Assembly: GCA_963820965.1 (NCBI GenBank)
Contig: CAWGCC010000027.1
Span: forward strand, 434,001 to 498,000
Origin: DATEDA01 sp963820965
GTDB taxonomy: Bacteria > Pseudomonadota > Gammaproteobacteria > Burkholderiales > SG8-39
DNA: 64,000 bases
Direction: 5' to 3'
The notes beneath the pieces were generated by a model. The model did no database searches and was not told where the DNA came from. It saw only the letters and a program-made list of their open reading frames with translations. Of this stretch, positions 37,595 through 46,750 are shown piece after piece. How positions within the stretch are numbered: position 1 is the first letter of the stretch; every line of letters starts with the position of its first letter. The position numbers and the translations under genes are program-made.

Positions 37595-38578
37595 ATGACC
37601 CCACTCAAATCGCTCGTCCTCGCCGGCCTCGTCGCGGCAGGGGGGACGCTTCTGGCGGGCGCCGCGCATTCCCAGGCGTACCCCGACCCGAAGAAACCGA
37701 TCCGCATCATCGTGCCCACGGCGCCGGCCGGCGGCAACGACGCGATGGCGCGCATCGTCGCGCAGAAGCTGAACGAGCGGCTGAAGCAGCCGGTGATCGT
37801 CGAGAACAAGTCGGGCGCGAACGGCGCCATCGGCTCGGAGTACGTCGCGAAGGCCGCGCCGGACGGCTACACGATCCTCTTCGGCTACATCGCGACGCAC
37901 GGGATCAACCCGGGGCTGAGCAAGCTGCCGTACGACGCGGTGAAGGACTTCGCGCCGATCGCGCAGATCTCGGAGGCGCCGGTCGTGCTGGTCGTGAATC
38001 CGGCGGTCCCGGCAAAGTCGGTGCAGGAGCTGATCGCGCTCGCCAAGTCGAAGCCGGGCGCGCTCAGCTACGCCTCGGCCGGCAACGGGACCGCCCCGCA
38101 CATCGCCGCCGAGCTGTTCAAGCAGATGGCCGGCGTCGACATGGTCCACGTGCCCTACAAGGGCTCGGGGCCGGCGGTGACGGACACCCTCGCCGGGCAG
38201 ACGCAGGTGATGTTCCCGAGCCTCGTCGCGGCCAGCGGGCACATGAAGAGTGGCAAGCTCCGCGGGCTGGCGATCAGCGGGAAGGCGCGCTCGGAGCTCT
38301 TCCCGTCGCTCCCGACCGTGGCCGAAAGCGGGGTGAAGGGCTTCGAGGTCACGCAGTGGTACGGGTTCTTCGCGCCGGCGAAGACGCCGAAGGAGATCGT
38401 CGAGAAGCTGAACCGCGAGATCGTCGCGGTGATGAACGACCCCGACACGAAGGCCAAGTTCGCCGCTCAAGGCGCGGACGTCGTCACCGGCAGCCCGGAG
38501 GCGTTCGGCAAGCTCGTCCAGTCGGAGATCGCGAAGTGGAGCCAGCTGATCAAGAGCGCGAAGATCACGGCGGATTGA
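37595..38578 (+). CDS. Bug/TctC-family binding protein
   Basis: A periplasmic binding protein of 327 residues. Signal peptide LVLAGLVAAGGTLLAGAAHSQ, then IRIIVPTAPAGGNDAMAR, PDGYTILFGY, VHVPYKGSGPAVTDTLAG and a C-terminus ending SAKITAD. The ATG at 37595 has AGGAAAAG upstream; a GTG two codons earlier is also possible. It lies between a tricarboxylate isomerase and a decarboxylating dehydrogenase. A tricarboxylate such as aconitate, citrate or tricarballylate is therefore a reasonable ligand, by context only. Confidence 0.92.
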   Translation: MTPLKSLVLAGLVAAGGTLLAGAAHSQAYPDPKKPIRIIVPTAPAGGNDAMARIVAQKLNERLKQPVIVENKSGANGAIGSEYVAKAAPDGYTILFGYIATHGINPGLSKLPYDAVKDFAPIAQISEAPVVLVVNPAVPAKSVQELIALAKSKPGALSYASAGNGTAPHIAAELFKQMAGVDMVHVPYKGSGPAVTDTLAGQTQVMFPSLVAASGHMKSGKLRGLAISGKARSELFPSLPTVAESGVKGFEVTQWYGFFAPAKTPKEIVEKLNREIVAVMNDPDTKAKFAAQGADVVTGSPEAFGKLVQSEIAKWSQLIKSAKITAD

Positions 38579-38600
38579 GTACACCGGAGCGAGCGACGAC

Positions 38601-39632
38601 ATGACGCCTGACAAGCAGCCAATACCGGCGACGCTGATCCCCGGCGATGGGATCGGACCGGAGATCACGGCCGCCGTCGTCGAGATCCTGGACGCACTCG
38701 GTTCGCCGTTCGAGTGGGACCGGCAGCTCGGCGGGATGGCGGCGATCGAGGCTGCCGGCGATCCGCTGCCGCCAGCGCTGCTGGAGAGCATCCGCCGCAC
38801 GAAGCTTGCCTTGAAGGGCCCGCTCGCCACGCCGGTGGGCGGGGGGTTCCGCTCGGTGAACGTGCGCCTGCGCGAAGCCTTCCAGCTCTACGCCAACCTC
38901 CGCCCGGCGCGCACTATCGTCCCCGGCGGCCGCTACGACGATATCGACCTCGTGCTCGTGCGCGAGAACTTGGAGGGCCTGTATGTCGCCTTCGAGCACT
39001 ACATTCCGATCGAGGGCGACCCGCACGCGGTGGCGATCTCCTCGGGAGTCAACACGCGCGCCGGCTCGCGGCGCATCGCCGAGTTCGCCTTCGACTACGC
39101 GGTGAAGCACGGCCGCAAGAAGGTCACGATCGTCCACAAGGCGAACGTGCTGAAGGCGCTGACCGGCGTCTTCCTCGAGACTGCGTACGAGGTAGCGAAG
39201 AAGTACGACGGCCGGGTCCAGGTCGACGACCGGATCGTGGACGCCTGCGCGATGCAACTGGTGCTCAACCCGTGGCAGTTCGACACGATCGTGACCACGA
39301 ATCTCTTCGGCGACATCCTCTCCGACGAGATCGCGGGACTGGTGGGCGGGCTCGGGATGGCGCCCGGGGCGAACATCGGCGTCGACGCGGCCATCTTCGA
39401 AGCGGTGCACGGCTCGGCGCCCGACATCGCCGGCAAGGGGATCGCCAATCCGCTGGCGCTGCTGTTGGCCGCGGCGATGATGCTCGAGCACGTCGGGAAG
39501 AACGACCTGGCGGCGCGCATTCATGCCGCGGTCGACAAGACGCTCAACGAGGACAACGTGCGCACCGGCGACCTCGGCGGCAAGGCCACCACCAGGGAAC
39601 TGACTCAGGCGATCCTGCGCCGATTGAGGTAA
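38601..39632 (+). CDS. Isocitrate/isopropylmalate dehydrogenase family (NAD-isocitrate dehydrogenase-like)
   Basis: A beta-decarboxylating dehydrogenase of 343 residues. The N-terminus ATLIPGDGIGPEITAAVVE, the substrate loop SVNVRLREAFQLYANLRPAR (serine, asparagine and arginines as in NAD-isocitrate dehydrogenases), the aspartates in NLFGDILSDE and the motif GSAPDIAGKGIANP are clear. It would oxidise isocitrate or a close 2-hydroxy tricarboxylate such as homoisocitrate. In a group with an aconitate-type isomerase and a Bug protein it probably serves tricarboxylate use. The main TCA isocitrate dehydrogenase is likely elsewhere. Confidence 0.88.
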   Translation: MTPDKQPIPATLIPGDGIGPEITAAVVEILDALGSPFEWDRQLGGMAAIEAAGDPLPPALLESIRRTKLALKGPLATPVGGGFRSVNVRLREAFQLYANLRPARTIVPGGRYDDIDLVLVRENLEGLYVAFEHYIPIEGDPHAVAISSGVNTRAGSRRIAEFAFDYAVKHGRKKVTIVHKANVLKALTGVFLETAYEVAKKYDGRVQVDDRIVDACAMQLVLNPWQFDTIVTTNLFGDILSDEIAGLVGGLGMAPGANIGVDAAIFEAVHGSAPDIAGKGIANPLALLLAAAMMLEHVGKNDLAARIHAAVDKTLNEDNVRTGDLGGKATTRELTQAILRRLR

Positions 39633-39734
39633 GCGCCGGGGTAGCGAATGCCTCACCGCTCGCGGACAGCGCCGCCGGGCTACTTGGAGTAGATTTGCGG
39701 GCCTCGTTCACCGGCGCCAGCCAGGAGAACCGCA

Positions 39735-40859
39735 ATGAAGATTCGCGCCGCAGTGCTCAACGCCATTGGCGCGTCGCAGCCGTACGCCAGGTCGCGCCCG
39801 CTCTCGATCGAGGAGATCGACCTCGAAGGGCCGGGCCACGGCGAGGTGTTGGTCAAGATGGCCGCCGCCGGCTTGTGTCACTCCGACCTCTCGGTGATCA
39901 ACGGCGACCGGCCGCGGCCGACGCCCATGGCGCTCGGCCACGAGGCCGCCGGCACTGTCGAGGAGGTCGGTCCCGGCGTCGACGACCTGAAGAAGGGCGA
40001 CCACGTGGTGATGGTGTTCGTGCCGAGCTGCGGGCATTGCCTGCCGTGCTCGGAAGGCCGGCCGGCGCTCTGCGAGCCCGGCGCGGCGGCCAACACCAAG
40101 GGAACGCTGCTCTCCGGCGCGCGCCGGCTCAAGCGGAAGGGCGAGCCGGTCAACCATCACCTCGGCGTGTCGGCGTTCGCCGAGTACGCGACGGTGTCGC
40201 GCCGGTCGCTCGTCAAGGTCGACGCCGAGCTGCCGCTCGACCAGGCGGCGCTCTTCGGCTGCGCAGTGCTCACCGGCGTCGGTGCGGTCGTGAACACTGC
40301 GAAGATGCCGGCCGGCGCGAGCGTTGCCGTCATCGGCCTCGGCGGCGTCGGCCTCGCCTCGCTCCTCGGCGCGGTCGCCGCGGGTGCCTCGCGCGTGATC
40401 GCGATCGACCTCGCGGACGACAAGCTCGACTTCGCGAGAGAGCTGGGTGCGACCGACACGTTCAACGCGCGCAAGGACACGACTGCCGACGAAGTGCGCG
40501 CCGCGACCGCGGGCGGCGTCGACTACGCGTTCGAGCTTGCCGGCTCGGTGAAGGCGATGGAGCTTGCGTACAGGATCACGCGCCGCGGCGGCACGACCGT
40601 GACTGCGGGCCTGCCGCCGCCGAGCGCGAACTTCTCCTTCCCGCCGGTCGGCCTCGTGGCCGAGGAGCGCACCATCAAGGGCAGCTACATCGGCACCTGC
40701 GTGCCGGTGCGCGACCTGCCGCGGTACATCGCGCTCTTCCGCCAGGGGCGGTTGCCGGTCGATCGGCTGCTCACCCATCGCCTGAAGCTGGAGGAGATCA
40801 ACGAAGGTTTCGATCGCCTGCACGAGGGCAAGGCGATCCGTCAGGTCGTCGTCTTCTAG
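39735..40859 (+). CDS. Zinc-dependent alcohol dehydrogenase (class III-like MDR)
   Basis: A medium-chain dehydrogenase of 374 residues. Catalytic zinc ligands are in AGLCHSDLS and GHEAAG, with the third cysteine in LFGCAVLTG. The structural zinc has four cysteines in SCGHCLPCSEGRPALC. The NAD motif is VIGLGGVGLAS. It oxidises an alcohol or a hydroxyacyl or glutathione adduct, and the substrate cannot be specified. It is the first gene of a close-packed run with phaE and phaC (2-base gap to phaE), which suggests supply of NADH or precursors for PHA, by inference only. Confidence 0.9.
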   Translation: MKIRAAVLNAIGASQPYARSRPLSIEEIDLEGPGHGEVLVKMAAAGLCHSDLSVINGDRPRPTPMALGHEAAGTVEEVGPGVDDLKKGDHVVMVFVPSCGHCLPCSEGRPALCEPGAAANTKGTLLSGARRLKRKGEPVNHHLGVSAFAEYATVSRRSLVKVDAELPLDQAALFGCAVLTGVGAVVNTAKMPAGASVAVIGLGGVGLASLLGAVAAGASRVIAIDLADDKLDFARELGATDTFNARKDTTADEVRAATAGGVDYAFELAGSVKAMELAYRITRRGGTTVTAGLPPPSANFSFPPVGLVAEERTIKGSYIGTCVPVRDLPRYIALFRQGRLPVDRLLTHRLKLEEINEGFDRLHEGKAIRQVVVF

Positions 40860-40861
40860 CC

Positions 40862-41653
40862 ATGGCGAACGAGTCTCCCGCTTCGGCCGGGGACCCGTCC
40901 GCGAACGCGGGCGGCGCGCGACCGGACTTCGCCAATCCCATCGGCACGTTTCTCGATACGTACAAGCGATCGATGGAGGGAATGTTCGCGCAGCTGGGCG
41001 CGGCGAAGGGCATGCACTGGAACGACCCGGCGCAGGTGCTCGAGTGGATGAAGAAGACGGCCGCGTTCCCGTCGGCGATGCCGGGAGCGGACGTCGCCAA
41101 AGCGTTCGCGCCGCCGCTCGACGCCGCGGGACTCGCCGGCGCGATGACGGGGGCGTCCACCAGCAATCCGCTCCTCGCCGGCATCCGGCACATCTTCGCG
41201 GGCGCGCACGACGCGGTGGGCTGGGGCCTGTACACGCAGCTTGCCGAAGCGATGACCGAAGTCGGGCGCGCGGAGGCCGATGCGGCCGCGGCGCAGACGC
41301 AGGCGTGGAAGCTCGTCGGCGAGATCTGGGAGACCGCCCGGTCGCGCTTCGGCGAGGAGCTGAAGGCGATGGCGGGCCGCGGCGAATCGTTCGCCGACGT
41401 GCAGGCCTTCCTGCGCGCCTGGACGGCGGTGCTCGACAAGGCTGCGCACGAGGCGCTGCAGCGGGAGCCGGGCCTGGCGGTCAGCACCAGTGCGATGCGC
41501 GCGGTCTCGCGCCTGCGCGCCGCGCAGAACCGTGCGGTCGAGCTGGTCAGCGAAATCTACAACGTCCCCACCCGCGCCGAGGTCGACGAGGCGTACCGGA
41601 TGATCCACGAGCTGCGCAAGGAGGTGCGCGCGCTGCGCAAGCGCGCCGACTGA
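40862..41653 (+). CDS. phaE: Class III PHA synthase subunit PhaE
   Basis: The accessory subunit of a class III polyhydroxyalkanoate synthase, 263 residues. It has the sequence features of PhaE: an N-terminal segment with GTFLDTYKRSMEGMFAQLG, a long helical middle (WGLYTQLAEAMTEVGRAEAD, then WKLVGEIWETARSRFG) and a C-terminal coiled region VDEAYRMIHELRKEVRALRK. It pairs with PhaC, whose ATG follows after one base. PhaE forms the active complex on granules and has no catalytic residues itself. The identification rests on the pairing as well as on the sequence. Confidence 0.85.
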   Translation: MANESPASAGDPSANAGGARPDFANPIGTFLDTYKRSMEGMFAQLGAAKGMHWNDPAQVLEWMKKTAAFPSAMPGADVAKAFAPPLDAAGLAGAMTGASTSNPLLAGIRHIFAGAHDAVGWGLYTQLAEAMTEVGRAEADAAAAQTQAWKLVGEIWETARSRFGEELKAMAGRGESFADVQAFLRAWTAVLDKAAHEALQREPGLAVSTSAMRAVSRLRAAQNRAVELVSEIYNVPTRAEVDEAYRMIHELRKEVRALRKRAD

Positions 41654-41654
41654 C

Positions 41655-42800
41655 ATGGCAACCAAGACTGCCTCGAAGACAGGTGCGGGGAAGGGCGGAC
41701 CGGCCCTCCTCGACGTCTCGCCCCCGGCGCTCGCAAGAGAGCTCGCCGAGGTCCGCGCGAAGATCGAGCGCGGCGCGAAGCTCCTCGCCGAGCTGAAGGA
41801 AGACGAGATCGAGATCGCGCTGACGCCGAAGGACGAGGTGTGGCGCCGCGACTCGGTGACGCTCCACCGCTACCGGCCGGTCGTCGCCAGCCCGCTCGCG
41901 GTGCCGGTGCTCGTCTGCTACGCGCTGATCGGCCGCTACCAGATGATCGACCTCGAGCGCGAGCGCTCGTTCGTCAAGAAGCTCCTCTCGCAGGGCCTCG
42001 ACGTGTACGTGATCGACTGGGGCAAGCCCAAGCGCGCGCAGCGCTGGCTCGATATCGACGACTACGTCAACGGCTACCTCGACGAGTGCGTCGACGTCGT
42101 GCGCGAGCGGAGCGGCGCGCCGAAGATCAATCTGCTCGGCATCTGCCAGGGCGGCGTCTTCAGCCTGGCCTACGCGGCGCTCCACCCGGAGAAGATCAAG
42201 AACCTGATCCTCACCGTCACGCCGGTCGATTTCCACGCCGACCGGGGCCACGAGGTTCCGGGGGCCGGCTACATGAACCTCTGGATGCGCGCCGCGCGCG
42301 AGGAGGACATCGACCTGATGGTCGATGCGTGGGGCAGCCTGCCCGGGCCGCTCGTCGGTCTCGCGTTCCTGATGATGAACCCGGTCAACAACGTCGCGAA
42401 GTACACGACCGATCTCGTGCGCATCATCGACGATCCGGCGAAGCTGAAGGGGTTCCTCCGCATGGAGCGCTGGATCGCCGACCGGCCGGACCATCCGGGC
42501 GAGGTGCTGCGGCAATGGCTCCGCGACCTGTACCAGCGGAACCTCCTGGTGAAGAACGAGCTCGTGCTCGGCGGCGAGCGCGTCGATCTCGGGAACGTCC
42601 GGATGCCGGTGCTCAACGTTTACGCGAAGGAGGACGTGATCGTCCCGCCGCCGAGCAGTCGCGGCCTCAAGGGTCGGGCCGGCACCGCCGACTACACCGA
42701 GATCGAGGTGCCCGGCGGCCACATCGGCACCTTCGTCGGGTCGAAGGCGCAGAAGACGCTCGCGCCGGCGATCGTCGAGTGGATCAAGGCGCGGATCTAG
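41655..42800 (+). CDS. phaC: Class III PHA synthase catalytic subunit PhaC
   Basis: The catalytic subunit, polymerising 3-hydroxyacyl-CoA to polyhydroxyalkanoate. At 381 residues it is in the range of class III enzymes (about 355-400). The catalytic cysteine is in LLGICQGGVFSL, the aspartate in VYAKEDVIVPP and the histidine in PGGHIGTFVG, a complete alpha/beta-hydrolase triad. It follows phaE directly. There is no phaA or phaB in the window, so precursors come from elsewhere or from the CoA-transferase and alcohol dehydrogenase neighbours. Confidence 0.93.
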   Translation: MATKTASKTGAGKGGPALLDVSPPALARELAEVRAKIERGAKLLAELKEDEIEIALTPKDEVWRRDSVTLHRYRPVVASPLAVPVLVCYALIGRYQMIDLERERSFVKKLLSQGLDVYVIDWGKPKRAQRWLDIDDYVNGYLDECVDVVRERSGAPKINLLGICQGGVFSLAYAALHPEKIKNLILTVTPVDFHADRGHEVPGAGYMNLWMRAAREEDIDLMVDAWGSLPGPLVGLAFLMMNPVNNVAKYTTDLVRIIDDPAKLKGFLRMERWIADRPDHPGEVLRQWLRDLYQRNLLVKNELVLGGERVDLGNVRMPVLNVYAKEDVIVPPPSSRGLKGRAGTADYTEIEVPGGHIGTFVGSKAQKTLAPAIVEWIKARI

Positions 42801-42837
42801 CGGCAGCCGAGCATCCGCGCGGATAACGCGACCGGTC

Positions 42838-44778
42838 ATGAAGCACAAGGTCGTCACCGCCGAACAGGCGCTCGCGCTGGTGCGCGACGGCGACACCGTA
42901 GCGGTCTCGGGGTTCGTCGGTACCGGGACGCCGGAAGCGCTCATCGGCGCGCTCGAGTCGCGCTTCGGCCAGTCCGGCGGACCGAAGGACCTCGCGCTCG
43001 TGTTCGCGGCCGCGCCGGGCGACGGCAAGGACCGGGGCCTCAACCGCCTCGCGCACGAGGGCTTGGTGCGGCGCGCGGTCGGCGGACACTGGTCGCTCGT
43101 GCCCAAGCTCGGGGCGCTCGCCGTCGACGGGCGCATCGAAGCGTACAACCTGCCGCTCGGCGTGATCTCGCAACTCTTCCGCGAGATCGGCGCGCACCGC
43201 CCTGGCATATTCACGAAGGTCGGCACCGGCACGTTCGTCGACCCGCGGCAGGGCGGCGGGAAGATCAACGCCCGCACGACCGAGGATCTCGTTCACCTGC
43301 ACACGATCGACGGCGTGGAGTGGCTGCATTACAAGGCGTTCCCCATCAACATCGCGCTGCTGCGCGGGACGACCGCGGATGCGGCGGGCAACGTGACGAT
43401 GGAGCGCGAGGCACTCACGCTCGATGCGCTCGCGATCGCCACCGCGGCGAAGAACTCCGGCGGGTTCGTGATCGTGCAGGTGGAGCGCATGGCGGCGACC
43501 GGCTCCCTCAACTCGCGACAGGTCGCGATCCCGGGCGCGCTGGTCGATTGCGTCGTCCTGGCGAGCGCTGCCGACCACATGCAGACCTACGGCACGGCGT
43601 ACAGCCCGGCGCTCTCGGGCGAAACGCGCGCGCCGCTCGGCGCGCAGCTGCCGATGCGGCTCGACGAGCGCAAGATCATCGCGCGCCGCGCCGCGTTCGA
43701 GCTGCCGCTGGGCGGCGTCGTGAACCTCGGCATCGGCATGCCCGAGGGCGTTGCGGCGATCGCCGCCGAGGAGGGGCTCTCGACCTACTTCACGCTCACC
43801 GCCGAGCCGGGCGTGATCGGCGGCGTGCCGCAGGGCGGGCTCGACTTCGGCGCGGCGGTGAACGCCGACGCGATCATCGACCAGAATCAGCAGTTCGACT
43901 TTTACGACGGCGGCGGGCTCGACCTCGCGGTGCTCGGCATGGCGCAGACCGACCGCGCCGGGAACGTCAACGTCAGCCGGTTCGGCCCGAAGCTCGCCGG
44001 CGCCGGCGGCTTCATCAATATCAGCCAGAACGCGCGCAAGCTCGTGTTCGCGGGCACGCTCACCGCCGGCGGACTGGAGGTCCGGGTCGCGGACGGCAAG
44101 CTGCAGATCGTCACCGAAGGCAGGCACCCGAAGTTCGTCGAGGCGGTCGAGCAGATCACGTTCAACGGCGCGCAAGGGTCGGCGGAGGCCGGGCGGACGG
44201 TGCTCTACGTCACCGAGCGCTGCGTCTTTCGCCTTGCGCCCGAGGGGCTGGAGCTCGCCGAGGTCGCGCCCGGGATCGACATCGAGCGCGACATCCTCGC
44301 GCACATGAGCTTCCGGCCGATCGTGCGCGAGCCGAAGACCATGGACGCGCGGATCTTCGGCGTCGACCCGATGGGGCTCGAGGACACGCTGCTCTTGATG
44401 GACTTCGCCGAGCGGCTGAGCTACGACGCCGAGCGCAACGTCGTCTTCCTCAACCTCGAGGGGCACTCGATCCGCACGCGCGACGACGTCGACCGGATGC
44501 ACAACGTGCTCGACGTCTACTACCGGCCGCTTCCGGCCGGGTTCTCGGTGGTGGTCAATTACGACAACTTCCGGCTCGACGACCGCCTCGCCGAGCGCTA
44601 CTTCGGCATGATCCGCGGCCTCGCCGAGCGCTACGGCTACACTGTGACGCGTTACACGACGAGCGCGTTCCTGCGGACGAAGCTCGGCGAGGGACTGTCG
44701 CGGCGCGGCATGGCGCCGCATGTCTTCGAGACGCGGGCCGAGGCGCAAGCCTACGCAGCGGCGCACCGCGCGAAGTGA
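42838..44778 (+). CDS. Fused acyl-CoA:acetate/3-ketoacid CoA-transferase with C-terminal extension
   Basis: A family I CoA-transferase with alpha and beta halves in one chain, 646 residues. The alpha part opens with VRDGDTVAVSGFVGTGTPEAL. The beta part has LPLGGVVNLGIGMPEGVA and the catalytic glutamate in TLTAEPGVIGGVP. E. coli YdiF of this type is about 531 residues. The extra 115 or so residues here (from about SFRPIVREPKTMDARIFG to the end) form an added domain with NVVFLNLEGHSIRTRDDV and YYRPLPAGFSVVVNYDNF. It exchanges CoA between short acyl groups. It follows phaC by 37 bases and may activate PHA precursors. Confidence 0.9.
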   Translation: MKHKVVTAEQALALVRDGDTVAVSGFVGTGTPEALIGALESRFGQSGGPKDLALVFAAAPGDGKDRGLNRLAHEGLVRRAVGGHWSLVPKLGALAVDGRIEAYNLPLGVISQLFREIGAHRPGIFTKVGTGTFVDPRQGGGKINARTTEDLVHLHTIDGVEWLHYKAFPINIALLRGTTADAAGNVTMEREALTLDALAIATAAKNSGGFVIVQVERMAATGSLNSRQVAIPGALVDCVVLASAADHMQTYGTAYSPALSGETRAPLGAQLPMRLDERKIIARRAAFELPLGGVVNLGIGMPEGVAAIAAEEGLSTYFTLTAEPGVIGGVPQGGLDFGAAVNADAIIDQNQQFDFYDGGGLDLAVLGMAQTDRAGNVNVSRFGPKLAGAGGFINISQNARKLVFAGTLTAGGLEVRVADGKLQIVTEGRHPKFVEAVEQITFNGAQGSAEAGRTVLYVTERCVFRLAPEGLELAEVAPGIDIERDILAHMSFRPIVREPKTMDARIFGVDPMGLEDTLLLMDFAERLSYDAERNVVFLNLEGHSIRTRDDVDRMHNVLDVYYRPLPAGFSVVVNYDNFRLDDRLAERYFGMIRGLAERYGYTVTRYTTSAFLRTKLGEGLSRRGMAPHVFETRAEAQAYAAAHRAK

Positions 44779-44807
44779 AGTGTTCCGCTGAGGAGGAGGA
44801 GGGGCGC

Positions 44808-45770
44808 ATGAGACGTGCAGTGATGCTCTTCGCCGCGCTCGCGTTCGCGGGCGTGGCGTCGGCGCAGCAGTATCCCAACCGGACGGTCAAGGTCGTCGTC
44901 CCGTGGCCGCCCGGCCAGGCGACCGATCTTGCCGCGAGGCTCGTCGCGCAGAAGCTGTCGGAAGCCCTCGGGCAGCCGTTCGTGGCGGAGAACCGGCCCG
45001 GCGCCGGCGGGCAGATCGGGACCGAAGCCGTGGTCAAGGCGGCGCCCGACGGCTACACGTTGCTCGCCGCTTCGAGCGGGCCGATCTCGATCATGCCGGT
45101 CCTGCAGAAGACTCCGTACGAGCCGCTCAAGGATCTCGCGCCGGTCAGCCTGATCGCGAGAGTGCCGTTCGCGCTCGTCACCTATCCGTCCTTCCCGGCC
45201 GCGAATGCGAAGGAGTTCATCGCGCTCGTGCGGGCGAACCCGGACAAGTACGCCTTCTCGTCATCCGGGACCGGCGCGACGGCGCACCTCTTCGCGGAGC
45301 TATTCAACTCGATGGCTCGGCTCAACGCACGGCACGTGCCGTACAAGGGCACCGTTCCGGCGTTGACCGACATCATGAACGGCCAGATCGCCTACGCAGT
45401 CGAGACGGTGGCCGCGACCGGAGCGCATATCAAGGCGGGCCGGCTGAAGACCTACGGCGTCTCGACCGCGAAGCGCAGCGCGGCGCTGCCCGACGTGCCG
45501 ACGCTGGCGGAAGCCGGGGACCTGCCCGATTACGATGTCGCGGCCTGGGTCGGCTACGCTGCGCCGCCGGGTACGCCGCGCGAGGTCCTCGCGCGACTCG
45601 CCGGCGAGATCCGGAAGGCGGTCGCCGCCGACGACCTGAAGGAGCGCTACATCTTCCTCGGGATGGACGTCGCGACGAGCACGCCGGAGGAGATGGCGGC
45701 GTTCCTGCGGCGCGAGCAGGACCGCTACGCCACGATCGTCCGGGACGCGAACATCAAGATCGAGCAGTAG
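44808..45770 (+). CDS. Bug/TctC-family binding protein
   Basis: A 320-residue periplasmic binding protein. Signal peptide AVMLFAALAFAGVASAQQ, then VKVVVPWPPGQATDLAAR, where the usual PGG-D is PGQATD, PDGYTLLAAS and RHVPYKGTVPALTDIMNG. The ATG at 44808 has an excellent AGGAGGAGGAGGGG upstream. It ends the plus-strand run from the alcohol dehydrogenase. Its last 17 bases overlap the 3' end of the opposite-strand dioxygenase. No TctA/TctB is seen. Confidence 0.92.
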   Translation: MRRAVMLFAALAFAGVASAQQYPNRTVKVVVPWPPGQATDLAARLVAQKLSEALGQPFVAENRPGAGGQIGTEAVVKAAPDGYTLLAASSGPISIMPVLQKTPYEPLKDLAPVSLIARVPFALVTYPSFPAANAKEFIALVRANPDKYAFSSSGTGATAHLFAELFNSMARLNARHVPYKGTVPALTDIMNGQIAYAVETVAATGAHIKAGRLKTYGVSTAKRSAALPDVPTLAEAGDLPDYDVAAWVGYAAPPGTPREVLARLAGEIRKAVAADDLKERYIFLGMDVATSTPEEMAAFLRREQDRYATIVRDANIKIEQ

Positions 45771-46554
45771 CCGGAACGGGCTCGAACGCGTAGGCGTCCA
45801 TCGCGAGCGCGCCGCCCTCGATCGCGTCGTAGACCCGCGTCGCCCGCGAAGCGCTTCCCGCCGCGCCGAGCGCGAAGAAGAGCGGCAGGAAGTGCTCGTC
45901 GGTCGGATGCGCGCGCACCGCGTGCGGTGCGCGGGTCCGGTACTCGATGAGCGCCTCGTGGTCGCCGGCTTCGATCCGGTCGTGCACCCAGGACTGGAAT
46001 GCTTCGCGTAGGGCACGACGGGCGCGTCTGCGCGCCGCGCGTATCCAGTCGCGCAGGTTATGCGTCATGTGGCCCGATCCGACCAGGAGGACGTCCTCGT
46101 CGGCGAGCGGCGCGAGGGCGCGGCCCAGCCGGTAGTGATGGCGCGGCCCGAGCTCGGTCTGGAGCGAGAGCTGCACCACCGGGATGTCCGCCCCCGGATA
46201 CATGTAGAGCAGCGGCGACCACGCGCCGTGATCTAACCCGCGGCAGCCGTCGATCGCGGCGGTGAACCCGGCGTCGCCGAGCAGCGTGCGGGCGCGCTGC
46301 GCGAGAGCCGGGGCGCCGGGCGCCGGGTAGCGCAGCCGGTAGAGCGGCTCGGGGAAGCCCGAGAAGTCGTGGATCGTTTCCGGCTTCGCGTTGCCGGTGA
46401 GCATCGGGACGTTCGTTTCCCAGTGCGCCGACGTGATCAGTATGGCGCGCGGCCGGGGAAGCGAGCGAGCGAGCCCCGTCCACGCCTTGCCGGCCGCGCC
46501 CGGCTCGAGCGCGTGCATCGGCGAGCCGTGGGAGATGAAGAGGCTCGGCAGCAT
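45754..46554 (-). CDS. LigB-type extradiol dioxygenase (4,5-DOPA dioxygenase / YgiD family)
   Basis: A class III extradiol ring-cleavage dioxygenase of 266 residues, resembling plant DODA and E. coli YgiD. The metal histidines are in FISHGSPMHALEP, ITSAHWETN and LVGSGHMTHNLRDW, with another conserved histidine in LDHGAWSPLLYM. It would open a catechol ring next to the diol, but the physiological substrate of bacterial members is usually unknown. It is third in a minus-strand run: DoxX, truncated GST, then this gene 10 bases on. The overlap with the Bug gene is tail to tail. Confidence 0.88.
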   Translation of the reverse strand: MLPSLFISHGSPMHALEPGAAGKAWTGLARSLPRPRAILITSAHWETNVPMLTGNAKPETIHDFSGFPEPLYRLRYPAPGAPALAQRARTLLGDAGFTAAIDGCRGLDHGAWSPLLYMYPGADIPVVQLSLQTELGPRHHYRLGRALAPLADEDVLLVGSGHMTHNLRDWIRAARRRARRALREAFQSWVHDRIEAGDHEALIEYRTRAPHAVRAHPTDEHFLPLFFALGAAGSASRATRVYDAIEGGALAMDAYAFEPVPATARS

Positions 46555-46564
46555 CGCTTCCTCC

Positions 46565-46750
46565 TCAGGCGGCCTTGTGGATCTCGAGCGCGGGCACGTA
46601 CCCGCGCGCGTTCACCTTCAGGTAGTCGCCGCCGCCTTCGATCGTCTTCGCCTTCGTGTCGACCTTCTCGAGCTCGATCGGGAGGCCGAGCTCGCGCGTC
46701 ACGATGTGCGGGGACAGCGAGCAGGCGCCGGGGGAGTAGTAAAGTTTCAT
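46565..46750 (-). pseudogene. Glutathione S-transferase, N-terminal stump (61 residues)
   Basis: The 61 residues match the thioredoxin-like start of a bacterial GST: MKLYYSPGACSLSPHIVTRE with the catalytic serine/cysteine region, then VNARGYVPALEI. A stop follows at the point where the glutathione-contacting GPAIVQYL segment should begin, and the whole helical C-terminal domain (about 140 residues) is missing. Its ATG overlaps the DoxX stop and the dioxygenase begins 10 bases after its stop, so a clean deletion appears to have joined the GST stump to the next gene. It is unlikely to be active. Confidence 0.78.

Noticed and set aside
41547..44766. Very long minus-strand open frames opposite phaC and the CoA-transferase
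   Set aside because: They lie entirely antisense to strong genes, have compositional bias (runs of Arg, Asp, His, Val) and no motif or ribosome-binding site.
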